Positions 1 through 7,963 of a DNA stretch of 39,632 nucleotides are shown piece after piece (position 1 is the first letter of the stretch; each line of letters opens with the position of its first letter). The position numbers were made by a program, and so were the translations under genes. This stretch comes from Verrucomicrobiota bacterium (GTDB lineage Bacteria; Verrucomicrobiota; Verrucomicrobiia; Chthoniobacterales; UBA6821), in the NCBI GenBank assembly GCA_021413925.1, contig JAIOPL010000008.1:1-39632 (forward strand). Reading direction: 5' to 3'. The notes beneath the pieces are model-generated. The model ran no database searches. It was not told where the DNA came from and saw nothing but the letters and a program-made list of their open reading frames with translations.

Positions 1-401
1 AATCCAAGTCATAAAAAGCTCCGCCAGGGGCTTCCGTAACCCAAAAAACTGGCGAATCGCCATCCTCTTCCATATGGGTAAATTACATCTCTCCCCTTAT
101 CATCCTCACCTCTCTTCCCAAGCCGTTTGACGAAGAGGCAAAGATATTCGGTGCCATGTACCTCTGTAATTCATCTATAAATTCCTCTCTGCGCCTCAGC
201 GCCTCTGCGGGAGAACTTCTTCAATCTATTCTTCTGCGACTGCTTTCTAGGCTTTTACGACACCTCCGTTACGGCTGCGGGAGAATCTCTGCTTTGCAAC
301 CAGTGAATACACTGATGAACACCTTAAGCCCTTTGTGATCGTTTGCGGTTAATCCCTTTCTCACCTCGCTTTTCCCGTCGTCCTTTATCATCTTCACCCA
401 C
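1..401. other. Intergenic stretch without a convincing gene; repeat remnants
   Basis: No credible coding sequence was found. The two short open frames here have no recognisable domain, and one lies antisense to the membrane-protein gene that follows. The right half is made of pieces that look like interspersed repeats: a GC-rich CTCTGCGCCTCAGCGCC-type word at 185-213 that recurs at about 1.0, 1.15, 16.35 and 16.46 kb, a small perfect hairpin (CAGTG, loop AATA, CACTG) at 301-314, and a segment around 310-360 resembling the 'ACTGATGAACAC ... GCGGTTAATCC' words common in intergenic DNA of some bacteria. A promoter for the gene at 402 should lie here, but no convincing -35/-10 pair stands out. 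Confidence 0.6.
185..213 (+). repeat. GC-rich interspersed repeat word, single copy
   Basis: This copy shares the core CTCAGCGCCTCTGCG with the copy at 1141-1170, in the same orientation, and matches the reverse complement of the copy at 981-1008. Unlike the copies at about 1 kb and 16.4 kb it has no visible inverted partner nearby. A partner could lie outside the window or have been lost. Confidence 0.65.
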
Positions 402-962
402 ATGGAAACGCAGAACTCCTTCACGATCAGTCTCCCCCTCCTTGCCATCGTGCTCGGGGTGGCTCTTGCGGGAACCCATCTTGTCGGGATTGCGGCATCC
501 GGTTTCCTGATCAAAGAGGCGAAAGCCTTCCCCCGCTCCCGCTTCTGGGGAACTCTCCTGCTGGGGATCGCGATTCTCTGGGCATTGGGCCTCACGGCCA
601 CGACCGATCTGGGTGAATTCAGCCCCATCAGAAACTTCCTCATGCTGGGGGTTCTCGGAGGAGGTATCCTGCTCTGGAAATTCGTTCCTGATTTTCTCTC
701 CTCTCGCTCGCTCGGATTTCTACTTCTGCTGGCGGCCCATCCAGTTCTGGAGACAACCTTTCTTCACCATGGCGTTGCCAAGATCGCTCTAGCCCTGCTC
801 GCTTACGGCTGGGCACTTGCCGGACTCTTCCTGGTCGGAATGCCCTATCTCCATCGTGATCTGATCGGCTGGATCTGTGCCCGGAAATGGCGCTGGGATC
901 TTGTCTGCTGGGCCGGAGTGGCCTACGGCATCCTCCTGCTGATATCAGGGCTATTGGGCTGA
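402..962 (+). CDS. Hypothetical multi-pass inner-membrane protein, 186 aa
   Basis: The protein is strongly hydrophobic, with about six likely membrane segments near residues 11-33, 48-66, 78-92, 103-117, 125-147 and 165-185. The only long polar stretches are short loops such as the basic, proline-containing loop near residues 37-48 and the RKWRWD loop near 160-165. No catalytic or transport motif was recognised, and the family is unknown to me. It is one of few plus-strand genes in the left 27 kb and converges on the LolC/E-type gene, with an inverted repeat pair between them. The ATG at 402 was chosen because the hydrophobic region starts soon after it; no clear ribosome binding site precedes it. 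Confidence 0.7.
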   Translation: METQNSFTISLPLLAIVLGVALAGTHLVGIAASGFLIKEAKAFPRSRFWGTLLLGIAILWALGLTATTDLGEFSPIRNFLMLGVLGGGILLWKFVPDFLSSRSLGFLLLLAAHPVLETTFLHHGVAKIALALLAYGWALAGLFLVGMPYLHRDLIGWICARKWRWDLVCWAGVAYGILLLISGLLG

Positions 963-980
963 ACTCAGGAAAATAAAGGT

Positions 981-1170
981 CTCCCGCGGAGGCGCTGAGG
1001 CGCAGAGTAATGGCAACGCTTCTTTAGAAACATCTCCCTTGGAAGGAGTCATCAGTCCCCATTGTGAATCGAGCAAGTGATTATCCGATTTGAAGGGAGT
1101 GGGGATAACAATCTTCTCCGGACCTAATCCTTTATCTTTTCCTCTGCGTCTCAGCGCCTCTGCGCGAGAT
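981..1170. repeat. Inverted pair of GC-rich repeat words between convergent genes
   Basis: The copy at 981-1008 reads CGCGGAGGCGCTGAGGCGCA at its core. The copy at 1141-1170 is its near reverse complement (CTGCGTCTCAGCGCCTCTGCG). About 130 bases separate them. The pair sits between the 3' ends of the plus-strand membrane protein gene (ends 962) and the minus-strand permease gene (ends 1194). A REPIN-like arrangement, two inverted copies of one short word, fits the layout and recurs at 16.35-16.48 kb. In RNA the copies could pair and act as a bidirectional transcription barrier; that is inference. Confidence 0.7.
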
Positions 1171-1193
1171 TATCTGTCTTCCCCACCACTTCC

Positions 1194-2501
1194 TTACTCG
1201 CAGCGGAGCGCCTTGACCGGATCCATCCGGGAGGCGATCCAGGCCGGGATCAAGGCAGCCAGTGAGCAGATCACAAATGCGCTGACACAGATCAACGCGA
1301 CATCTGTCGGCACAATCTCGGCGGGAATCTCGTTGAACTGGTAGACGCTGCGCGGAAAGATCTCCACACCCAGCACGTTGGCCAACCACTGGCTGACCTC
1401 GTTGCGCCAGCGAATCAGTGTCATGCCGAGCACGAGTCCGCTGGCCACGCCTATCAAGCCGACCACCATTCCCTGGACCAGGAAGACGGAGACGATCTGC
1501 CAGGTGCGCGCTCCCAGTGCCTTGAGAACACCGATCTCCCGGGTCTTCTGCACGGTGACGGTGATAAGGGTGTTCATGATGCCGAAGGCGGCCACAAGGA
1601 TAATGAACATCAGCAGGAAAAACATGACATGGCGCTCCATGGCGATGGCGTCGAAGAGCTGCTTATTGAGATCCATCCAAGTCACGCAGGAGAGCTCCTC
1701 CGGAATGTTCCTCCTAAGCTCCTCCCGGATCTCGGCCGCTCGGTTAGCATCGACTGTCCGGATAGAAAGACCGTGGATCGATCCTCCCAACCCGTAGAGC
1801 TCCTGACCGATGTGAAGTGGAACAAGCAGGAACTCACTGTCGTAGAGGTAGCGACCGCTCTCGAAGATGCCGGTGACAGTCAGCTGGGTAGGCAGCACCA
1901 TCTGGCGAATCGTGTCGATGTCACCCCCCTTCGTATTCTTGGATCCCTTCTCCTTAAGCTTGAGTTTGTCCAGCTGCTCGATGACCTCGCCCAGATTCCC
2001 CGGGGAATAGACGGTGAGGACATCACCCACATGGACGCCAAGAGTGCGAGCGAGCTCGGATCCAATCACCGTGCTGTCGCCGCCAAGATCCAGCTTCCCG
2101 GAGATGATGAACTTGGAGAGATCGCTCACCTTGAGTTCGAGCGACGGCTCGATACCCCGGATCTTAGGGGCTAGACGCTGGTGGTTGAACTCCACGATCA
2201 CCGGCCCCTGAACAAACGGCGCGACGGCAACCACGCCCGGGGTCTTTTCAGCTCTTTCGACGAGATTCTTCCAACCATCGATCAGTCCGTTGTTCGTCAC
2301 CAGCAGATGGGCGTCGAACCCGATTACCTTGCGCTGCAGTTCCCTCTCGAATCCCGTCATCACAGACATGACCAGGATCAGCACGGTGATGCCTAGGGTC
2401 ACCCCAAGCACGGAGATCAGCGTGATCACCGCCAGGAAGGTGCGTTTCGGCTTCAGATAACGCGCCGCGAGGAAAAGCGGGGCAGGCAGACTTAACGACA
2501 T
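1194..2501 (-). CDS. lolC: LolC/LolE-type ABC transporter permease
   Basis: The 435-residue protein has the standard LolC/E layout. The N-terminus (LFLAARYLKPKR) precedes a first membrane segment near 22-47 with the family motif region VLGVTLGITVLILVMSVMTGF. A periplasmic MacB-like domain fills about 50-285, and three membrane segments follow near 293-318, 340-368 and 405-428. The ARTWQIVSVFLVQG-like region after the second segment is typical of FtsX-fold permeases. With a LolD ATPase, such proteins extract lipoproteins from the inner membrane for transfer to the outer membrane. No lolD is next to it, and a single LolC/E-like protein may form a homodimer (LolF-like). LolC, LolE and LolF cannot be told apart here. 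The MFS gene lies 104 bases upstream, separated by a tandem repeat. Confidence 0.88.
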   Translation of the reverse strand: MSLSLPAPLFLAARYLKPKRTFLAVITLISVLGVTLGITVLILVMSVMTGFERELQRKVIGFDAHLLVTNNGLIDGWKNLVERAEKTPGVVAVAPFVQGPVIVEFNHQRLAPKIRGIEPSLELKVSDLSKFIISGKLDLGGDSTVIGSELARTLGVHVGDVLTVYSPGNLGEVIEQLDKLKLKEKGSKNTKGGDIDTIRQMVLPTQLTVTGIFESGRYLYDSEFLLVPLHIGQELYGLGGSIHGLSIRTVDANRAAEIREELRRNIPEELSCVTWMDLNKQLFDAIAMERHVMFFLLMFIILVAAFGIMNTLITVTVQKTREIGVLKALGARTWQIVSVFLVQGMVVGLIGVASGLVLGMTLIRWRNEVSQWLANVLGVEIFPRSVYQFNEIPAEIVPTDVALICVSAFVICSLAALIPAWIASRMDPVKALRCE

Positions 2502-2508
2502 CAGCAGA

Positions 2509-2577
2509 GTAAAAAGTGAAAACGTGAAAAGTGAAACGTGAAACGTGAAAAGGACTGATCGGGAAGTGCCGAGGAAT
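2509..2577. repeat. GTGAAA-type tandem repeat followed by a recurring 20-base word
   Basis: Positions 2509-2551 are a run of imperfect AAAAGTGAAAACGTGAAA-like units. Directly after it, 2549-2573 reads AAGGACTGATCGGGAAGTGCC. Nearly the same word, AAGGACGATCGCGAAGTGCC, occurs at 5913-5933 downstream of lysS's inserted element. This is the only content of the gap between the MFS gene and the LolC-type gene. Confidence 0.6.
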
Positions 2578-2605
2578 GAATGTCTAGAGATGAAGCAAAG
2601 CCGCT

Positions 2606-4009
2606 CTAGTCAGCGATCGGCGCTACGACGACACATTCCTCTCCGTCATTTTCGTTACCCACCTCACCTTCTCCTTTTCGGTGCCGGTCGGGCTCAATCA
2701 AGATCTTGCTAGTGATGAGGGCCGCTACACAGATAAGGAAAATCCCTAGGAAGTAAATACTGTGCCTCCTGAGGTGGAATGGTCCCTCCACGACATCCAG
2801 TCTGCCCAGCGAATCAAGCAGCACCCCCCAGAGGAGAGGTGCTATGCCTGCGCCAAAGCTAATGATGACGGACGACATCGCAAAGTAGTGGTTCTTTCCT
2901 TGCGCCGGCACGACGGCCATCCATAGGTGACCATTAGCCATTTGGAAGCACGCCATCGCTACTCCGCCAAGGATGTTAAGGAAGAGCACAAGCCACCAAC
3001 TTGGCGAAATCACCCCCGCGGACATCGCAAACCAGAATGCAAGCACAATGGAAAAACCGAGCAGTGATAACCGAATGAAGGGAATGCTCCCAAAGCGGTC
3101 CACACGGACACCCATCCACTGAAGGATCAGCATCGGCCCGAGAAAGGTGAATGCAGAAAGCCCGTAAATCAGAGAGGGGGAGAAATGGGCCTGTACTTTC
3201 AGATATTCCACCGAAAAAACACCTAGCCCTCCTCCCACAAAGACAAAAAGGAGACTGAAAAGAATCCAATTACGAAATGGAGCCAGACGCATCATCGTGA
3301 TAAGGGGCACATTCTCCGAGGATCTGACGGACGTCTCCTCATGTTTTGTGTCTGGAATGAGGCGCAGATAGAACAGGCTGATGCCAGCGCTGATCGCAGA
3401 AACCCATAGCACCAGCGAATACTTCCACGGCTCCATATGTCCCTTCATGAGCAACGCCGAGGCAAGCATCGCGATCAGGAAACCAGCATTGATAAAGGTG
3501 TGGTCGATGGAGATGAATCGCCCTCGGATCGGGGCACTCACGAGATTCGTGACCCAGGGGAGAAAAGCGGCCGATGAGATCCCCCTCAACAGGTTGAAAA
3601 AGAAGAGGCTAACGAGCAGCAACTTCAGGCTCACATCATTGGGAAAAAAGAAAAGAAGTGGAACGAGCGCCGATATGGCAATGAAAATGGAGCGGAGGCC
3701 CCAACCCATCAAGGCGAAGGAGCGGTAGCTGTATTTACCCAGATGTCGAGCCGCAGGAAGCTGCAGCATCGTCATCAACGGTGTGAAGGAGGCGATGATG
3801 CCGAGCGTTATGGAATTGGCCCCCAGATCCTTGGCCAGCAGCACAATAGGCGCTCCCATAATGATCTGGAAACAGACCGCGTTGTAAAAACTGAACCAGT
3901 GAAAGTTGAAAACCCTGTGCGTGTACGGAACGGGAAAAAGGCTCAGGGGACCTCGGTAGCCCGCTTCACTTTCAACTCCACCTGAGTTGTCGTCGTTCTG
4001 ACTTGTCAC
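2606..4009 (-). CDS. Major facilitator superfamily transporter
   Basis: The 467-residue protein has about twelve predicted membrane segments and the two-bundle layout of the major facilitator superfamily, with polar tails at both ends. It reads like an uptake or efflux permease of unknown substrate; no motif points to a particular one. The residues after the second segment (near 95-110, ARHLGKYSYRSFALMGWGLR) correspond to the cytoplasmic loop 2-3 region, but the usual motif A is not well preserved. The start is GTG at 4009, overlapping the lysS stop in a GTGA arrangement, so translation is probably coupled to lysS. A relation to lysine or tRNA metabolism cannot be shown. Confidence 0.82.
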   Translation of the reverse strand: MTSQNDDNSGGVESEAGYRGPLSLFPVPYTHRVFNFHWFSFYNAVCFQIIMGAPIVLLAKDLGANSITLGIIASFTPLMTMLQLPAARHLGKYSYRSFALMGWGLRSIFIAISALVPLLFFFPNDVSLKLLLVSLFFFNLLRGISSAAFLPWVTNLVSAPIRGRFISIDHTFINAGFLIAMLASALLMKGHMEPWKYSLVLWVSAISAGISLFYLRLIPDTKHEETSVRSSENVPLITMMRLAPFRNWILFSLLFVFVGGGLGVFSVEYLKVQAHFSPSLIYGLSAFTFLGPMLILQWMGVRVDRFGSIPFIRLSLLGFSIVLAFWFAMSAGVISPSWWLVLFLNILGGVAMACFQMANGHLWMAVVPAQGKNHYFAMSSVIISFGAGIAPLLWGVLLDSLGRLDVVEGPFHLRRHSIYFLGIFLICVAALITSKILIEPDRHRKGEGEVGNENDGEECVVVAPIAD

Positions 4010-5529
4010 GCCTTGGAGCCCACATCCTGAGCAGCAGCTTGGGGACGTTGCTTCAGATGGGGAAACAGGATGACCTCGCGAATCGACTCCGCACCCGTGA
4101 GGAGCATCACCAGACGGTCGATGCCGATGCCGATCCCCCCGGCCGGAGGCATACCATACTCGAGGGCCTCCAGGAACTCGGTGTCGATCTTCTGCTGCTC
4201 CTCGCCTGCCTGATGCTCCAGGCGCTCGCGCTGGAGGTCGGGATCATTGAGTTCGGAATAGCCCGGCGAGATTTCCTGGCCGTTGATGATCAGTTCGTAG
4301 ACATCGACCTTCGAGGTGTCGGCGTCATTGAGACGAGCAAGGGGCACCAGTTCCTTCGGAACATGGGTGACGAAGCAGGGATCGATCGTCTTTTCCTCGA
4401 CGAGCTTCTCAAAGACATGCTGGGTCATCTCGAACTCCTCGGGACAGTGCGAGATATTCAGTTTCAGTTCGGCGCACCGCGCGATCTTCCCAGCCTTGTC
4501 TAGGGCGAACCATCCGGGAACGGCTTCCTCGATCAGATCATGGTAGGAAGCACGTTTCCAGGGTCGTGAAAGATTGATGGTCTTGGTGACATTCCCCTCC
4601 CCATCGCGGTGATGAACTTGATGATCCTTGTTACCAAGCATGACCGCCAGATGACAGACCAACTCCTCCACCATCACCGACATGAGCTGAAAGTCAGCGT
4701 ACGCCCAGTAGGCCTCGAGCATCGTGAACTCGGGATTGTGACGCCGTGAGATTCCCTCGTTGCGGAAGCTCCGATTGAGCTCGAAGACTTTCGGGAAACC
4801 CGCGACCAGAAGACGCTTCAGGTAGAGCTCCGGCGCAATGCGCAGGAAGAAATCCATGCCGAGCGCGTTATGATGGGTCTTGAAGGGCTCTGCCGCAGCT
4901 CCCCCCGGCACTGCCTGCATCATCGGGGTCTCCACCTCGAGGAAGCCCCGCTCATCCAGGAAACGGCGGATCTCGCGGACGATGGCCGAGCGCTGAAGGA
5001 ATATCGCACGCGAAGAGGGATTGGCTATCAGATCCAGATAGCGCTGGCGGTAGCGCGTCTCGGGATCCTGAACTCCATGCCATTTATCCGGAAGTGGACG
5101 GAGAGACTTGGAGAGAATCTTCAGGCTCTGGACCTTGATGCTCGACTCGCCCGTCCGGGTAGTGAAGCACTCACCTTCCACGCCTATAAAGTCACCGATA
5201 TCGAGCTGGGCAGAGACGGCCAGAGAGGTCTCGTCGACTTCCTTGGCATTCACATAGACCTGCATTCTTCCCCCCATGTCCGAGAGATCGAGAAAACGGC
5301 TCTTCCCCATGTCACGATATGCTGTGATGCGTCCCGCGAGAGAAACGGAGCGTCCTTCCTCAAATCCATCCCTCACCTCGGCGACCGTTCCGGTGGTCTC
5401 AAAGACTCCTCCGAAGGGATCAATTCCGAGATCCCGGATGGCCTGAAGTTTCTGCCGACGGACGGCAACAAGCTCGCTTAATGGTGATGCTGGTGATGAG
5501 GGAGAGGATGACGGAGTAGGTTGTTCCAC
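4006..5529 (-). CDS. lysS: Lysyl-tRNA synthetase, class II
   Basis: This enzyme charges tRNA-Lys with lysine using ATP. The N-terminal OB-fold anticodon-binding domain (about residues 30-150) is followed by the class II core. Motif 1 lies at FLEVETPMM, motif 2 at FRNEGISRRHNPEFTMLE, and motif 3 at GGIGIGIDRLVMLL near the C-terminus. From the GTG at 5529 the protein is 507 aa, normal for the family. The open frame continues upstream to a TTG at 5778, but that part lies inside an inserted element and has no family similarity, so it was left out. No clear ribosome site precedes the GTG. The ancestral start was probably a TTG just before the insertion point (see findings). The GTGA overlap with the MFS gene suggests a shared transcript. 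Confidence 0.93.
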   Translation of the reverse strand: MEQPTPSSSPSSPASPLSELVAVRRQKLQAIRDLGIDPFGGVFETTGTVAEVRDGFEEGRSVSLAGRITAYRDMGKSRFLDLSDMGGRMQVYVNAKEVDETSLAVSAQLDIGDFIGVEGECFTTRTGESSIKVQSLKILSKSLRPLPDKWHGVQDPETRYRQRYLDLIANPSSRAIFLQRSAIVREIRRFLDERGFLEVETPMMQAVPGGAAAEPFKTHHNALGMDFFLRIAPELYLKRLLVAGFPKVFELNRSFRNEGISRRHNPEFTMLEAYWAYADFQLMSVMVEELVCHLAVMLGNKDHQVHHRDGEGNVTKTINLSRPWKRASYHDLIEEAVPGWFALDKAGKIARCAELKLNISHCPEEFEMTQHVFEKLVEEKTIDPCFVTHVPKELVPLARLNDADTSKVDVYELIINGQEISPGYSELNDPDLQRERLEHQAGEEQQKIDTEFLEALEYGMPPAGGIGIGIDRLVMLLTGAESIREVILFPHLKQRPQAAAQDVGSKA

Positions 5530-5534
5530 TTTAA

Positions 5535-5809
5535 GAGATTGTCTGAAAAGTCCGCGCCTGGCGAGCAGAGAGGAGTTGGGGACGTGGGCACGAAGAGAGC
5601 GAGGAGCATATCCTCCGCGATACGCGACAAGCGAACGACAAAGCTCACGCCCCCAAGACCCTCTGCCCTTTACGGGTTGCGGTTCTTCCGGTCTGATGCG
5701 GTGTCGATGAGTCGGTCGTGTATGATCTTCATACACTCCCTCCCCATCTCCTTGCCTCAGTTCCAGAATTCCCAGCAACTCGCCTCGCGGGGACTATTTA
5801 GACAGTCTC
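5535..5809. mobile_element. MITE-like non-autonomous insertion upstream of lysS
   Basis: The two ends are inverted repeats of at least 19 bases with consensus GAGAYTGTCTRAAWAGTCC; one end starts at 5535, the other ends at 5809. Both sides carry the same 3 bases, TAA, at 5532-5534 and 5810-5812, fitting a target duplication. The 275-base body has no transposase, so it would need an enzyme from elsewhere; short duplications of this kind occur in IS5-like families, which is a guess. It contains a near-perfect hairpin at 5718-5736 (8-base stem, 3-base loop). One minus-strand frame is open from a TTG at 5778 straight into lysS, so the element could give LysRS an N-terminal extension or a new promoter. 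Confidence 0.8.
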
Positions 5810-5868
5810 TAAAGAGCAAACGGAGAGGGCCTCCCGATCAATCAAAAACGGAGGAAAGACTCACAGGG

Positions 5869-5965
5869 ATGAATGAGATGAAGGGGATTATCACCAACAC
5901 AGGAAAGTTCCTAAGGACGATCGCGAAGTGCCAACCCATCCCTTTTATCCCCTTAATCCCTGTGA
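5869..5965. repeat. Inverted repeat of a CACAGGGATNAAGGGGAT-type word
   Basis: The word CACAGGGATGAATGAGATG-AAGGGGAT at the left (about 5870-5897) recurs inverted at about 5938-5964, where the plus strand reads ATCCCCTTAATCCCTGTG. The pair encloses the 20-base word at 5913-5933 that also occurs at 2549-2573. It lies just past the pdxA stop and may form a terminator-like structure between pdxA and the lysS region, although there is no strong T-run. Confidence 0.6.
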
Positions 5966-5968
5966 ATT

Positions 5969-6853
5969 TTATTTCTTACCACCTATCACCAACTCTGCGG
6001 CTAGGCGGACGGCGGAGAGGAAGCTCTCGGGACTGGCCTTTCCAGTTCCAGCAAGCTCATAGGCCGTTCCGTGGTCAGGGCTAGTTCTGACAAAGGGCAG
6101 ACCCAGAGTGACATTCACCCCGTCATGAAAGCCGAGCAACTTCAGGGGGATCAAGCCCTGGTCATGGTACATGCAGAGCACTCCGTCAAACTCCCCATTG
6201 GCAGCACACCAGAAGACGGTATCGGGACTGAAAGGACCGGCAAAGGCACTGTCCGGATTCGCGGCAGCAAGGAGAGGTATGGCGGGTTCGATAAGACGCT
6301 GCTCCTCGTCGCCGAGATCCCCCTGCTCGCCGGCATGAGGATTGAGGCCAGCAACAGCGATGCGTGGCGCTATGATTCCCCGTTGCTTCAGGAATCCCGC
6401 GAGCAACCCTCCCACCCGGACGATCTCCGTAGTGCTGAGCAGATTGGCCACATCCTTCAAGGGCACATGAGCCGTAACCAAGGCCACGGTGAGCGGGCCT
6501 CCTGTCAGCAGCATGGCAAAGTTCGAGACCTGGGCGCGCGTGGCAAAGAACTCCGTCTGCCCAGGAAATTCGAAACCGGCCTGATGAAGATGTTTTTTAC
6601 TGACCGGTCCGGTGACCACGGCGGCAAGTTCACCCGAGAGAGCACGCCTAGCAGCCTCCTCCAAGCTCGCGATGGCGCACAGAGATCCCGTTGGGGAAGG
6701 ATGGCCGGTATCCAGGGGCGAAGGATCCCCGATAACTTCGAGACGCACTCCGGGCAGGGGCTGAGCAAGGAAAAATGCCAGAGCAGCGGCCAGCAACTCG
6801 GGACCGATACCGGCCGGATCACCCGCAACAAGTCCGATCACTGCTTCCTTCAT
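5969..6853 (-). CDS. pdxA: 4-hydroxythreonine-4-phosphate dehydrogenase
   Basis: PdxA oxidises 4-phosphohydroxy-L-threonine with NAD(P)+ in the DXP-dependent pathway of pyridoxal phosphate synthesis, in the cytoplasm. The protein opens with the family signature VAGDPAGIGPELL near residues 9-21. A metal-ligand histidine region is TAHVPLKDV, and the second histidine lies in YHDQGLIPLKLLGF. FVRTSPDHGTAYELAG carries the third metal-site histidine. At 294 aa it is shorter than the usual 320-330, mostly through short loops, and all three His motifs are kept. It is last in the mfd-surA-pdxA run, and a pdxA next to a surA-like gene is a familiar arrangement in proteobacteria. Confidence 0.93.
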   Translation of the reverse strand: MKEAVIGLVAGDPAGIGPELLAAALAFFLAQPLPGVRLEVIGDPSPLDTGHPSPTGSLCAIASLEEAARRALSGELAAVVTGPVSKKHLHQAGFEFPGQTEFFATRAQVSNFAMLLTGGPLTVALVTAHVPLKDVANLLSTTEIVRVGGLLAGFLKQRGIIAPRIAVAGLNPHAGEQGDLGDEEQRLIEPAIPLLAAANPDSAFAGPFSPDTVFWCAANGEFDGVLCMYHDQGLIPLKLLGFHDGVNVTLGLPFVRTSPDHGTAYELAGTGKASPESFLSAVRLAAELVIGGKK

Positions 6854-6922
6854 TGCTGGAATTTTATCTCGAGGAGTGGGGCCTCTTAATCAGCGTTTTT
6901 CCCTTTAGTATCTTGGAGGATC

Positions 6923-7921
6923 TTAAAGGATCTTGATGTAGGCCTTTGCGCGAAGCTCCTTGAGCCAACGCTCCTGGGTCTTCAGTTTTTCTTCCTGGAT
7001 GAGTTTCTGAACGATCTCCTGCTGAACTTCGGAAAGGGGCTTCGTGACGGCTGGCTTTACGGCCTCAACCATCAGGATGTAGTACGCATTATCGAGGGGA
7101 AGCACGGGGCTGATCTCCGAGGTCTTTAGGGAGAAGGCAACCTTCGCCAGATCCTCATTGAGCGTCTTGCGCTCGACCCATCCCCAGTCGCCGCCCGATT
7201 CATTGGTCGAATCCTCCGAATACATCTGGGCCAGACGATCAAACTCGGCGCCTCCGGTTAGCTTTTCCCTGATTTCTGCTGCCATCTGCTTCTTGCTGAT
7301 GGGGGAGGAGGAAGCGTCGCTGCTTCCCGAAGAGGCACCCTCCTTGAGCACGATCATGCGCAGCTTGACCTGTGCCGGGGTGGAATAGGAGACGCGGTGC
7401 TGCTCGTAAAATTCCCTGATCTTCACCGGGGAGACGATGACGTTCTCGCTGGTCTTGGACTGACGCATGGCCTGAACGGTGATCTTGTCTTTCTCGTTAT
7501 CGCGGAAACGCGCCATGGTGTAGCCCTGAGCCTGAAGCGTTTTGACAAAAGCCGTGCGGTCCCCTCCGAATTCCTGGCGGATAATACGATGGATGCTGTC
7601 GTCAACGATGTAGGAGGGGATGTTGAACTCCTTCTTCCTGAACTCCTGAAGGATGAGATCCCGGTCGATGAGATCTCTGACTGCATGCTCGCGCATCACC
7701 TTGATCTTAGCTTGCAGCTCCTCTCCACGATAAATCTCCGAGGCTGATTTCTCCTGGGAGGCCACCAGTTCACGGACTTGGGAAAAGGTGACGACATCCC
7801 CGTTCACAATGGCGGCGATCCCGTTGATCACTTCCTCGGCAGCGGGAAGTGTCGCAACAGCAGCCAGTAAGGCCAAAGCGGCGACAGAGAGAAAAAATGG
7901 TGAAAATCTAATAGAGATCAT
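6923..7921 (-). CDS. SurA-like periplasmic peptidyl-prolyl isomerase
   Basis: The 332-residue protein begins with a signal peptide (basic start, hydrophobic core about 8-26, cleavage near ATLPAAEE). A SurA-type N-terminal helical domain covers about 30-165 (INGIAAIVNGDVVTFSQV, then RDLIDRDLILQEF). A single parvulin domain follows at about 175-290, with the hallmarks YSEDSTNESGGDWGWV and VLPLDNAYYILMVEAV. It should act as a chaperone/prolyl isomerase for outer-membrane or periplasmic proteins. E. coli SurA has two parvulin domains, so this is a one-domain version, closer to PrsA/PpiC-like foldases. It lies 42 bases after mfd and 69 before pdxA, probably on one transcript. Confidence 0.88.
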   Translation of the reverse strand: MISIRFSPFFLSVAALALLAAVATLPAAEEVINGIAAIVNGDVVTFSQVRELVASQEKSASEIYRGEELQAKIKVMREHAVRDLIDRDLILQEFRKKEFNIPSYIVDDSIHRIIRQEFGGDRTAFVKTLQAQGYTMARFRDNEKDKITVQAMRQSKTSENVIVSPVKIREFYEQHRVSYSTPAQVKLRMIVLKEGASSGSSDASSSPISKKQMAAEIREKLTGGAEFDRLAQMYSEDSTNESGGDWGWVERKTLNEDLAKVAFSLKTSEISPVLPLDNAYYILMVEAVKPAVTKPLSEVQQEIVQKLIQEEKLKTQERWLKELRAKAYIKIL

Positions 7922-7963
7922 GATGAAGAGAGTCAGAGAAGGAACACAGGAACAAAACTGTTT

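Noticed and set aside
269-643. Minus-strand open frame of 124 codons at the left end
   Set aside because: It overlaps the membrane-protein gene on the other strand, is rich in Arg and Pro and has no recognisable motif.
5530-5778. Extended lysS reading frame giving a 590-residue protein
   Set aside because: The extra 83 residues lie inside an element with inverted ends and target duplications, show no LysRS similarity, and their reading depends on a TTG start; the annotated gene therefore begins at the GTG at 5529. Use of the extension is kept as a finding only.
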